Under the pieces are notes generated by a model. That model did not search any database. It was given only the letters and a program-made list of their open reading frames with translations, and had not been told where the DNA came from. A program made the position numbers and the translations under genes. From contig NZ_OMOR01000001.1 of assembly GCF_900302465.1 (NCBI RefSeq), positions 992,001 to 1,056,000 on the forward strand: a stretch of 64,000 nucleotides of DNA, in the 5' to 3' direction. The stretch is from Ascidiaceihabitans donghaensis. Its GTDB lineage: Bacteria > Pseudomonadota > Alphaproteobacteria > Rhodobacterales > Rhodobacteraceae. Below are positions 9,080 through 16,805 of the stretch, piece after piece (positions within the stretch are counted from its first letter, which is position 1; every line of letters starts with the position of its first letter).

Positions 9080-10837
9080 TTAGGACGTTACCTGTTCACG
9101 AAGGATGGATGCTGTCAGCGAAATCATCAGGTAGATGCCTGCAAAGATCAGAAAAGCCAAGATCGTGTTTTCGAATGAGCGGGGATACGATGCTTCTTCC
9201 GAAGCAACAGGGTCCACCGCAATGGTCAAATAGCGCACTTGGCGGTTGGCTTCGGTACGTGCTTGTTCCAGCTGGGCTTGGGCAAGTTGCAAGTTTGTGT
9301 TGGCATTGGCCAGATCAGCTTGCGCCAATTGCAATTCGATTGCTTGTTGTGCCAGTGAATTTTCACCGCCGATTGAGGAATTCAGCTTGTCGTTCAGCTT
9401 TTCCAACTGAATGCCGATGCGACGGATGTCGCCTTGTGCGCCTTCGACCTTGGCCCTGTTGGGGCGGGTGTTGTCCAAAAGGGCGGCCAATTCCAGTTCT
9501 TTTTCAATCAACAATGTCTCGTATTGTGTGATCGTCGTGCGAATGGCGGCAATCTGGGCTTCGGGGTCGACGCCATTTTCGACCTGAAGCTTGATCAGGT
9601 TTTCTTCGGCTTGGCGGCGTTCTTCCTGTGCCTTGTCAAAGGCATCTGTGGCAGCGCCCATCTGGTCGTCGCGTTTTTCCTGACTTAGGTTGTTGACGCG
9701 TGCTTGGGCGTATTTGATCAGGCTGCGTGAGAAGTCTGCGGACACTTCCGGGTCGGCCGCGACCACTTCCATGCGGACCATGCCTTCTGTGGGATCATAG
9801 CCAATTTTGATGTTCTTTTTATATAGTTTGTAAGCTTCTTCATTGCTTGGGTCTTCGTTCAAGCGCTGGATGGGATCGATGAAGTCTTGTGTAAAGTGCT
9901 CTTTAAAGCCAACGTCCGCATCCAGACGCAGCATCGCATCTTTGGATTGCAGATAGCTTTGCACCGCAATGGAATCCGCGCTTGTGGCGAATTGGGTTGG
10001 TAACAGGCCACCCAATGGGCCCGCGCCACCAGAACCTTCGTTCTGAATGATCAGAAAATCACTTTCCGTGGCGAACATCGGCGTGGCCACTTTGTAGAAA
10101 TAGTAGCCAGCGAACAAGGTTGGCAACAGTACAAAAAATGCCAGCCGCACCAGCAAAAGCCCCATTTTTCTGCGGCGGCGACGTGAAATATCGCGTTGAA
10201 TTTCGGATATTTCGCGCGTGCGGCGTTCTGCGGGACTGATTTCTGTGGATGGCAGGGTCTGTTGACCTGTCGGAATGGTCTGGGGCAATTGCACGCGACC
10301 GGCACCTGCCGCTTGGGCGGGCAGCTGCGAAAACGCGTCCGGTGCTCCGCCTTCGCGTTGTTCGCCGCCGGCTTGGGGCACGACAAGTTCCAGCATGTTT
10401 GAACGCTGGAATGGATCGATCCCTTTTTCGCGCAACAAGCGCACAGCATCAAAATCGGACGTCGGCGCAAGATTATGTTTTTGGGCCACACGTCGCGCCA
10501 TGCGCAACTGTCGCCCTGTTAGACCTTCGCGGCGGATGGCGTCCATGTCTGTGTCGCCAGCCACCTGGGTCGCACTGGCGACTTCGCCGCTTTGGGCTGC
10601 GGGTTGCCGGGGCGCGGGTTGTTGTGTTGTGGCACTGTTTTGCGGGGCCTGCGGTTGGCGTGCCATGCGCAATTGGTCAACGGCTGACCCGCCGTCTGCC
10701 CGATTGGGAACGGCTGTGGGCTGCGGGGCCGCGCCCGTGCTTGGGGCTGCATTTCCGGGCGCAGTAGATCCAGCGCTGCCCGAAGTGGGCGTGTTGCGTT
10801 TGATACGGAACTTTCTAGCTTTTGGTTTCGTAGTCAT
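9080..10837 (-). CDS. kpsE: Capsule polysaccharide export inner-membrane protein, KpsE/CtrB type
   Basis: A polysaccharide co-polymerase-like protein that links the ABC transporter to the outer-membrane exporter. The first 200 residues are an unusual low-complexity tail rich in Pro, Gln and Ala. A transmembrane segment lies at about 225-249, followed by a periplasmic region with a long coiled coil (QEERRQAEENLIKLQ, ANTNLQLAQAQLEQA), and a second membrane segment ends the protein (about 555-578). The ATG at 10837 overlaps the end of kpsT by 23 bases. The extended cytoplasmic N terminus is longer than E. coli KpsE. The family call is firm; the symbol is by analogy. Confidence 0.8.
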   Translation of the reverse strand: MTTKPKARKFRIKRNTPTSGSAGSTAPGNAAPSTGAAPQPTAVPNRADGGSAVDQLRMARQPQAPQNSATTQQPAPRQPAAQSGEVASATQVAGDTDMDAIRREGLTGRQLRMARRVAQKHNLAPTSDFDAVRLLREKGIDPFQRSNMLELVVPQAGGEQREGGAPDAFSQLPAQAAGAGRVQLPQTIPTGQQTLPSTEISPAERRTREISEIQRDISRRRRRKMGLLLVRLAFFVLLPTLFAGYYFYKVATPMFATESDFLIIQNEGSGGAGPLGGLLPTQFATSADSIAVQSYLQSKDAMLRLDADVGFKEHFTQDFIDPIQRLNEDPSNEEAYKLYKKNIKIGYDPTEGMVRMEVVAADPEVSADFSRSLIKYAQARVNNLSQEKRDDQMGAATDAFDKAQEERRQAEENLIKLQVENGVDPEAQIAAIRTTITQYETLLIEKELELAALLDNTRPNRAKVEGAQGDIRRIGIQLEKLNDKLNSSIGGENSLAQQAIELQLAQADLANANTNLQLAQAQLEQARTEANRQVRYLTIAVDPVASEEASYPRSFENTILAFLIFAGIYLMISLTASILREQVTS

Positions 10838-11474
10838 ATAACCGCTTCGCCTCTTCGAGGGTGTCAAACATATGCAACTGGCCGTCCAAAAGGACCGCCG
10901 CAGACCGCGCGAATTTTTCCAGCGTCTGCGCCTGATGCGACACAATGATAATCGTTGTGGTGCGGAGCCGCTCTTGCAGGATTTCACCTGATTTGCGGTT
11001 AAACTCCACATCGGTGGTCGAAGGCATGCCTTCGTCGATGAGATACATATCGAAATCAAGCGCAAGCATCAGCGCAAATGAAAAACGTGCGCGCATGCCT
11101 GCGGAATAGGTGCCAAGCGGTTGGTCGAAATATTCGCCCAAATTACACAACCACCGGCAAAAACTTTCGACGTAATCGGGATCAAGCCCATAGAGCCGCG
11201 CGATGTAGCGCGCATTTTCCATGGCCGACACCTTGCCCACAACACCGCCCATAAACCCCAACGGGAATGAAATGTTGCAGCCGCGGCGAATTTCGCCTTC
11301 ATCGGGTTTTTCCAGTCCAGCCATCATATTGATCAGAGTGGTTTTGCCTGTGCCGTTCGGGGCCAGAATGCCCATTGAATTGCCAAGCTCAACCTTGAAG
11401 GACACGCGGTCAAGGATCACCTTGCGCTGCGTGCCCGTCCAATAGGACTTGCTGACATTTTCAAACTCAAGCAT
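10815..11474 (-). CDS. kpsT: Capsule polysaccharide ABC transporter ATPase, KpsT type
   Basis: The nucleotide-binding subunit of a group 2-type capsule exporter. It has Walker A APNGTGKTT (residues 38-46), the variant signature YSAGMRAR, Walker B ending LIDEGM, and a switch His (VSHQ). The DEGM and SAGM variants are typical of KpsT/CtrD. It has 219 residues from the ATG at 11474. It is first in the operon kpsT-kpsE-kdsA-phosphohexomutase. The cognate permease KpsM is not next to it; upstream lies an unrelated permease. Confidence 0.88.
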   Translation of the reverse strand: MLEFENVSKSYWTGTQRKVILDRVSFKVELGNSMGILAPNGTGKTTLINMMAGLEKPDEGEIRRGCNISFPLGFMGGVVGKVSAMENARYIARLYGLDPDYVESFCRWLCNLGEYFDQPLGTYSAGMRARFSFALMLALDFDMYLIDEGMPSTTDVEFNRKSGEILQERLRTTTIIIVSHQAQTLEKFARSAAVLLDGQLHMFDTLEEAKRLYDYETKS

Positions 11475-11708
11475 CGATTGCGTCCTGCGATTGCTGCTCT
11501 GGCACCTCAACACTTTGATGTAGGGCTACCGATCCCTCCTTAACAGAGGTGTATTGACGGTCTATTCACCGAATTTGGCTTTATTATGTCCAAACAAGAA
11601 ACAAATGTACATGTCTTGCACGGCGTGTGGGGGCGATTGCTGCAATCCAAGCTGCAAAAAACACGGCACTTTGTTGTGATCCTTAGCAGGGCGCGGCCGA
11701 ATGTTGAC

Positions 11709-12737
11709 TTATTGCACCCATTGCCAAAGTCCCCCGGCAACCATCGCGCCCAGAATGGCGAAGGTCAGGTAAGCGGCAAAGACCCTTGGTTTGACCAAGG
11801 CCCAAACCGCGATCGCCGCAGGTATACATGACACGCCCCCTGCCACGACAAATGCCATAGCGGCGCCTTGGGTCATGCCTTGGTCCAGTAGGGCATCGAC
11901 CATCCCAACGGCCATGTACCCATTCAGATACGCAGGGGCGCCGATCAAGGCGCCTTTGATCACAGGCCACGCGCCTTGTCCGCCCAGGAATTGCGCGATC
12001 ATGTCCGCGGGCACATAACGCAACATAAGGGCTTCAAAGACATAGGCCAGCATCAACCATTTCAGCAGGAAGATGCCATTGTCGAGGGCGGTGTCGCGGA
12101 ACGTACGCACACGGTCAGCATCGGGCCAAAATTTCCATACCGGCTTGCCCGAAAACGGCTTTTGTACGCCGCAGCATCCGCCCACAGCCGGGCGTTCGCG
12201 CAATGGGTCCACAAAGACAGGCGACCGTGCCAGTAACAACGTCCCAAACCCGCCCATCATGCCAAGCCCCACAGCTGCCAGTGTTTTGGCAATGGCAAAA
12301 TCCCAACCCAATTCGCTTGACGTGATCAAAAACATGGCCGGATCCATCAGGGGCGAGGCCAGCCAAAATGCCATCACTGCCCCTAAAGGCGCACCAACAG
12401 CAAGCAAAGCAGCGATAAAGGGGATGACTTCACATGAACAAAACGGGGACAATCCCCCAAGCAAAGCCGCAAAGACAACCATGCGCACCGGATTGCCTTC
12501 AAATGCTTTTGCGATCAGGTTTTCTGCACCTGACGCTTTCATATATGCCACCGCCAGAACGGCAAACAGAATGAAGGGTGCTGTGTGCAAAAGCGCGTTG
12601 GCTGTAAACAGGACTGTCGGCCACAGCGCAGGCAAGTCGAGCAGCGCGACCAAGGCAAAAATGCCGGCGGCCACAGTCCAGGGGGTTAGAATGTGACCCT
12701 TGAGCGAAAAGGGGGCGGGTTGTGTGGTGTTAGCCAT
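11709..12737 (-). CDS. ArsP/SO_0444-type predicted metal(loid) permease
   Basis: A 342-residue permease with about eight to ten hydrophobic segments. The conserved SPFCSCEVIPF motif (about residue 97) is the hallmark of the DUF318/ArsP family, members of which export trivalent organoarsenicals or metals. A second conserved stretch near the C terminus reads AGGVSCIPAAIAVW, also Cys-bearing. An internal cytoplasmic loop has GGCCGVQ. It overlaps the upstream arsR gene by eight bases (ATGGCTAA), so the pair form an operon. The cargo may be arsenic, copper or another thiophilic metal. Confidence 0.85.
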   Translation of the reverse strand: MANTTQPAPFSLKGHILTPWTVAAGIFALVALLDLPALWPTVLFTANALLHTAPFILFAVLAVAYMKASGAENLIAKAFEGNPVRMVVFAALLGGLSPFCSCEVIPFIAALLAVGAPLGAVMAFWLASPLMDPAMFLITSSELGWDFAIAKTLAAVGLGMMGGFGTLLLARSPVFVDPLRERPAVGGCCGVQKPFSGKPVWKFWPDADRVRTFRDTALDNGIFLLKWLMLAYVFEALMLRYVPADMIAQFLGGQGAWPVIKGALIGAPAYLNGYMAVGMVDALLDQGMTQGAAMAFVVAGGVSCIPAAIAVWALVKPRVFAAYLTFAILGAMVAGGLWQWVQ

Positions 12738-13080
12738 GATCGTGGTCCTTGCATGCGGTTGTGCTGTCTGCGCAGCAAGCTGTCAGAAGAAAGTTGGACA
12801 GCGATTTTATCTGGTCATAGGCAACAGCCGCACAAATGATGGACCTGCCTTGGCGGGCCTGTTTGACCAAACCGGCTTGGGCCAGGATCTTCACGTGATG
12901 CGTCAAAGTGCTGCCTGTCACGCCCGAGCGTTCGCCAAGCGTGCCAATGTTCAGCCCGTCCGGGCCCGCACGTACAAGGACACGCAAAACGCCAAGGCGT
13001 TGCTCTGATCCAAGGGCTGCAAAACTGCTGGCGGCGATTGCAAGGTCAAGATCATCGGTGTGTGGTGATTCTATTTTCAT
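12730..13080 (-). CDS. ArsR-family metal-sensing repressor
   Basis: A 116-residue winged-helix protein: SFAALGSEQRLGVLRVLVRAG, then the recognition helix VTGSTLTHHVKILAQAG. The C-terminal tail is Cys/His-rich (TACCAD, ACKDHDHG) and could bind a thiophilic metal ion. It is expected to repress its own operon with the permease. There is no clear ribosome site before the ATG at 13080, and a TTCTAGAA palindrome lies only a few bases upstream, so the transcript may be leaderless or nearly so. Confidence 0.85.
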   Translation of the reverse strand: MKIESPHTDDLDLAIAASSFAALGSEQRLGVLRVLVRAGPDGLNIGTLGERSGVTGSTLTHHVKILAQAGLVKQARQGRSIICAAVAYDQIKSLSNFLLTACCADSTTACKDHDHG

Positions 13081-13100
13081 AATTCTAGAAATATAGAAAT
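13081..13100. promoter_or_regulatory. Candidate ArsR operator
   Basis: Immediately before the arsR start the sequence contains TTCTAGAA (13083-13090) followed by ATATAGAAAT, giving an AT-rich imperfect palindrome with the ATT...AAT ends usual for ArsR sites. Autoregulation is inferred from position. Confidence 0.4.
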
Positions 13101-13183
13101 AATTTGACGCTGCAAGAAATATTTCGACAAAGTTAGAAATGATTGCGCTGGACGTGCCTTTTTACATGCCTATCTTTGGGCCA

Positions 13184-13765
13184 ATGACGTTACATGCCCA
13201 AATCAAATCTTGCACTTTGTGTGCCGAACGCTTTGCAGACACACACACGAACCATCAACCCCGCCCCGTCGTCTGGTTCCGGCGAGGGGCAAGGCTTTTG
13301 ATTGCGGGGCAAGCACCCGGTGCGCGTGTGCATGAAGGGCAACGCCCTTTCGTAGATCCATCGGGGGACCGCCTACGGGACTGGCTGGGGTTGAATGAAG
13401 ACGCCTTTTACGATCAGGACAAGGTGTCAATTGTACCGATGGCGTTTTGCTTTCCGGGCTACGATGCAAAAGGGTCTGATCTGCCACCGCCACCCATCTG
13501 CCGAAAAACCTGGCACCAACAGGTTGTAACCCATCTTGGGGAAGTTCCTTTGATGTTGGTCATCGGCGGCTACGCCCAAAAATATCACTTAGGCGTCAAG
13601 TCCGGTGTTACAGAAACTGTAAAGAACTGGCGCAGTCACGCCCCAAACGTGTTTCCCTTGCCTCACCCAAGCTGGCGCAATACTGCATGGCTCAAGAAAC
13701 ACCCGTGGTTCGAAGCAGAGGTATTACCCGCCTTGCGTGCCCGCGTGACAGAGGTTTTGAAATGA
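13184..13765 (+). CDS. Uracil-DNA glycosylase family protein
   Basis: A 193-residue protein of the UDG superfamily, short form. Motif 1 reads GQAPGARVHEGQRPFVDPSGDRL, with the GxAPG loop that positions the catalytic water in family 4/5-like enzymes. The C-terminal motif is LPHPSWRN, the HPS loop that contacts the flipped base. Cys residues near the N terminus (SCTLC) and later (PICRKTW) could bind an Fe-S cluster, though the pattern is not complete. Starts at 13139 or 13166 are also open; 13184 fits the homology best. Its stop overlaps the next gene as ATGA. Confidence 0.8.
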   Translation: MTLHAQIKSCTLCAERFADTHTNHQPRPVVWFRRGARLLIAGQAPGARVHEGQRPFVDPSGDRLRDWLGLNEDAFYDQDKVSIVPMAFCFPGYDAKGSDLPPPPICRKTWHQQVVTHLGEVPLMLVIGGYAQKYHLGVKSGVTETVKNWRSHAPNVFPLPHPSWRNTAWLKKHPWFEAEVLPALRARVTEVLK

Positions 13766-14553
13766 CACAATCGACACCAATCGACGCGGCACATGCTGCG
13801 ATGCAAGCCGACCCCGAAAACGGCGCCACGCGCTTGGCCTTTTACGAACGGTTGGGCGATGCTGAACTGTACCTTCTTTTGGAAGACGAAGAAGAAGGGG
13901 ACCAGATCACACCGCTGATTTTCGAAATTCCTGACGGCGATCTGGTATTGGTCTTTGATCGTATCGAACGCCTGACGTCCTTTACCGGCGCGGCATCGCC
14001 TTACGCTGCCTTGTCGGGACGCGCGATCGCAGACATGCTTGCGGGGGAAGCGCTTGGCCTTGGATTGAACCTTGATGTGGCGCCTTCGGCATTTGTCTTG
14101 CCCCCCGAAGGCGTAAGCTGGATGGCGGACACATTCGGACACGCCCCGGATGAAGTCGAAGCACAAATTTCCGAAGTGCGCCCGCCTGCAGGATTGCCTG
14201 AAACACTTTTGACGGCATTGGACACAAAACTGGCAACGGCCATGGGGCTGGCCCGCTGTGCCTATCTTGTCGGTGTCACCTATGAGGGCGGTGGCACAGG
14301 CCATATGCTAAGTTTTGTGGATGCGGTGCCTGGCGCAGAAGGCGCATTGGCGAAAGCCGCGGGCGAAGCTTTGACTTTTTCGGGGATTGAAGCAGGGGCG
14401 ATGGATGTGGGGTTCGTGGCTGCAAGTGACGCGATGGCCGACCGGTTGGGGCGCGTGGGATTGCGGTTCGACCTGCCCGAGCCTGTGGAAATGGGGCAGG
14501 TGAGCCGCGCGGCCCCCGGCTCTGATCCCGACGCCCCCCCAAAGCTGCGTTAA
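13762..14553 (+). CDS. SseB-like protein
   Basis: A 263-residue acidic protein. It opens with a segment typical of SseB N-terminal domains (ATRLAFYERLGDAELYLLLE) and has PDGDLVLVFDRIERLTSFTG, where SseB proteins have a similar strand-loop. The C-terminal half matches no motif I know. SseB-like proteins in these bacteria are uncharacterised, unlike the Salmonella effector-translocon protein of the same name. The ATGA overlap with the glycosylase gene shows translational coupling. Confidence 0.65.
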   Translation: MTQSTPIDAAHAAMQADPENGATRLAFYERLGDAELYLLLEDEEEGDQITPLIFEIPDGDLVLVFDRIERLTSFTGAASPYAALSGRAIADMLAGEALGLGLNLDVAPSAFVLPPEGVSWMADTFGHAPDEVEAQISEVRPPAGLPETLLTALDTKLATAMGLARCAYLVGVTYEGGGTGHMLSFVDAVPGAEGALAKAAGEALTFSGIEAGAMDVGFVAASDAMADRLGRVGLRFDLPEPVEMGQVSRAAPGSDPDAPPKLR

Positions 14554-14818
14554 GCATAGGTTGCACTTTTGCCCGAACGTGTGGCGCAAATAGAGATAAC
14601 CGCGCAACCGGATGTTACGAAAAGCCGATGCATAAAACGCCAGATGGGCCAGAGTGTCCGGTCGCAACGGAATTTTGAAACAAAAGTCAGGCTCACATCA
14701 CGCAATATCAATGCGGTATCACATAGACGCGAGGGGGGGTGCCGAAAATGAAACGCGGTGCCTATTCTTGTTTTCATCGAACGCACATCTCGGTGCCCAC
14801 AACAAAGGATACTGCCCC

Positions 14819-15343
14819 ATGACCCGTTTCACTCTTGGCCTCGCCGCCGCGGCCACGGCCCTTTCTTTCGCATCTGCCGCTTTTGCCGGCGATCAGTATG
14901 TTGACGAAACCGGTTTTGCGGTCTCTGGATATGATGTTGTTGCCTATTTTGATTTGCCAACGAACGCAGTCGGAACACCTCCTGCAGCACCTGTGGCTGG
15001 CAACGCCGGGATCACGGCAGAATATAACGGGTCCACCTTTGCGTTCTCGTCAGAAGAAAACCGCGATAAATTCGCAGCGAACCCGGCGCAATTCGCTCCT
15101 CAGTTTGATGGGCACTGCGCATATGGGGTTGCCAAAGGCGGTAAGGTTCCGGCGAACCCGTATCTGTGGCGTATCGTAGATGACAAGCTGTACCTGAACA
15201 TTACGGATGTTGTTGTGGGCTTCTGGGAAGAAGACATTCCGGGCAACATCACTTTGGCCGGGTCCAACTGGGTCGATATCGAAGCCGACGCGGCCTCTGG
15301 CAGCACGATCCCGAAATTTTCCTCCACAGCCCCAAATAAATAA
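14819..15343 (+). CDS. Secreted YHS-domain protein
   Basis: A 174-residue exported protein. A signal peptide covers about residues 1-23, cleaved after ASAAFA. The mature part has the YHS pattern: VSGYDVVAYFDL, YNGSTFAFSSEENRDKFAANPAQFAPQFDGHCAYGVAKG. YHS domains are linked to metal binding, often copper. AAAGGA lies nine bases before the ATG at 14819. The rhodanese gene starts six bases after its stop, so the two, and probably the esterase that follows, are one transcript. Confidence 0.85.
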   Translation: MTRFTLGLAAAATALSFASAAFAGDQYVDETGFAVSGYDVVAYFDLPTNAVGTPPAAPVAGNAGITAEYNGSTFAFSSEENRDKFAANPAQFAPQFDGHCAYGVAKGGKVPANPYLWRIVDDKLYLNITDVVVGFWEEDIPGNITLAGSNWVDIEADAASGSTIPKFSSTAPNK

Positions 15344-15348
15344 GTTTC

Positions 15349-15849
15349 ATGAGTGATCCTTCACCCTCGTTGGATCGACGGAACCCCCGTCCGCGTTTGT
15401 CGCGGCGGGGTGTTCTCGTTGGGGCAAGTGTTGTTGCTTTGGGTGGTCTCGGTGTTTTTGGGGCTAAATGGTTCAATGTGACGGCCCGCGCTGGGCAAAA
15501 AGGCCAGCTCAGCGTGCAACAGGCCCACGCGGCCGCCAAAGCCGGTGATATTGTATTGGTTGATATTCGCAGGCCCGACGAATGGGCGCATACCGGCGTC
15601 GGGGCGCATGCCGTGCCTTTGGATATGCGGCGCAAGGACTTTGTGCAGGCGCTTCTGGCGCACGTTCAGCAAGACGCATCCCACCCTGTCGCTTTGATTT
15701 GTGCACGCGGTGTACGCTCACGCGCCATGACAGCGCGGCTGACAAAAGCCGGTTTTACGAATATCATTGACGTGCCGGAAGGCATGCTTGGATCGGGGGC
15801 TGGCCCTGGATGGCTCAAATCTGGGTTGCCGGTGGTGCGACCGGAATAG
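15349..15849 (+). CDS. Rhodanese-domain protein with N-terminal export signal
   Basis: A 166-residue protein. The N terminus carries a twin-arginine-like signal (LSRRGVLVGASVVALGG). A single rhodanese domain follows: VDIRRPDEW, then the active-site loop ICARGVRS with the presumed sulfur-carrying Cys. It therefore probably handles sulfane sulfur or oxidised thiols in the periplasm. It sits between the YHS protein and a secreted hydrolase, with six-base gaps on each side. Confidence 0.8.
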   Translation: MSDPSPSLDRRNPRPRLSRRGVLVGASVVALGGLGVFGAKWFNVTARAGQKGQLSVQQAHAAAKAGDIVLVDIRRPDEWAHTGVGAHAVPLDMRRKDFVQALLAHVQQDASHPVALICARGVRSRAMTARLTKAGFTNIIDVPEGMLGSGAGPGWLKSGLPVVRPE

Positions 15850-15855
15850 GACTGG

Positions 15856-16689
15856 ATGCAAAAGGTACTTTTAGTGGCCGCCGTGTTAGGCAGTTTTGGC
15901 ACAACTGCTTGGGGCGGGTGCGGACCGGCATCAGAGGCATGCGAGATCGACGAAGGCAGCTATCACGTCACGCTGCCCGCAGGCGATATCAAAGGCAGCA
16001 TCATGTTTCTGCACGGATTTGGCGGTTCGGGTGCAGGTACGCTGTCGAACAAGGTCTGGGTGCCAGATGCGCTTGATCGCGGATATGCGGTTATCGGTCC
16101 TGACGGCACGCAGCGCGAAGGGCGAAATGGTCGGCGGTGGTCGTTCCATCCGGATTGGCCTCAACAACGCGACGACATGGCCTTTTTGAAAGCTGTGCGG
16201 GATGATGCCGCAACAAGGTTCGATCTGGACACTACAGAAATGGCGCTGGGCGGGTTCTCCATCGGGGGGTCAATGACATCCTATCTGGCCTGTGCAACGC
16301 CGGACGCATTCAAAGCGTATCTGCCTGTGGGCGGAGGATTTTGGCGACCACATCCTGTTAGCTGTGCCGGGCCCGTGCGGCTTTTACACACGCACGGCTG
16401 GACTGACACGACTGTTCCACTTGAGGGACGGGTCGTGCGTGGTGAGGATCGTAACGACCCCGACGCTTTGATCCAGGGCGACATTTTCTACACAGTTGGA
16501 CTGTGGCGGGACGTGAATCAATGCCTGCAATTGCGGGCGGATCGCTTTGTGACAAAAGGGGATTTCTTGCGGCGCAGCTGGATACGCTGCGCAGAAGGGT
16601 CTGCGCTGGAATTTGCAATATTCCCCGGCGGGCACAAAGTACCGCAAGGATGGGCTGATATGGCGCTGGATTGGTTTGAAAACCTCTGA
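15856..16689 (+). CDS. Secreted alpha/beta hydrolase, PHB-depolymerase/feruloyl-esterase type
   Basis: A 277-residue secreted esterase-like protein with a signal peptide ending near residue 20. FLHGFGGSG forms the oxyanion region and GGFSIGGSM carries the nucleophile Ser. HTHGWTDTTVP holds a conserved His with the likely acid Asp, and FPGGHKVPQGW near the C terminus supplies the catalytic His. The arrangement fits the LpqC/PHB depolymerase (Esterase_PHB) family. Cys pairs suggest periplasmic disulfides. Substrate unknown. Confidence 0.78.
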   Translation: MQKVLLVAAVLGSFGTTAWGGCGPASEACEIDEGSYHVTLPAGDIKGSIMFLHGFGGSGAGTLSNKVWVPDALDRGYAVIGPDGTQREGRNGRRWSFHPDWPQQRDDMAFLKAVRDDAATRFDLDTTEMALGGFSIGGSMTSYLACATPDAFKAYLPVGGGFWRPHPVSCAGPVRLLHTHGWTDTTVPLEGRVVRGEDRNDPDALIQGDIFYTVGLWRDVNQCLQLRADRFVTKGDFLRRSWIRCAEGSALEFAIFPGGHKVPQGWADMALDWFENL

Positions 16690-16700
16690 TGGCCAGCCCT

Positions 16701-16757
16701 TCTTTTCGCTAAAAATACTTCGGGGGGAGGCCATAGGCCGGGGGGCAGCGCCCCCAT
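16701..16757 (+). repeat. Dispersed GC-rich palindromic repeat, copy A
   Basis: Just past the esterase stop: a CTTTTCGCTAAAAATAC lead, CTTCGGGGGG, then a hairpin GGGGGCAGCGCCCCC. Related copies stand at 31202-31250 and, reversed, at 40594-40690, always directly after a gene end. It may act as a transcript end or REP-like element. Confidence 0.7.
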
Positions 16758-16805
16758 TGTGCAAAGCTAAACCCATTGCCAAACGTCAAATCAAAATATC
16801 TTGGT

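Noticed and set aside
11475-11708. A decayed kpsM gene upstream of kpsT
   Set aside because: The 234 bases show no membrane-type frame in any direction and are too short for even a fragment that I can recognise.
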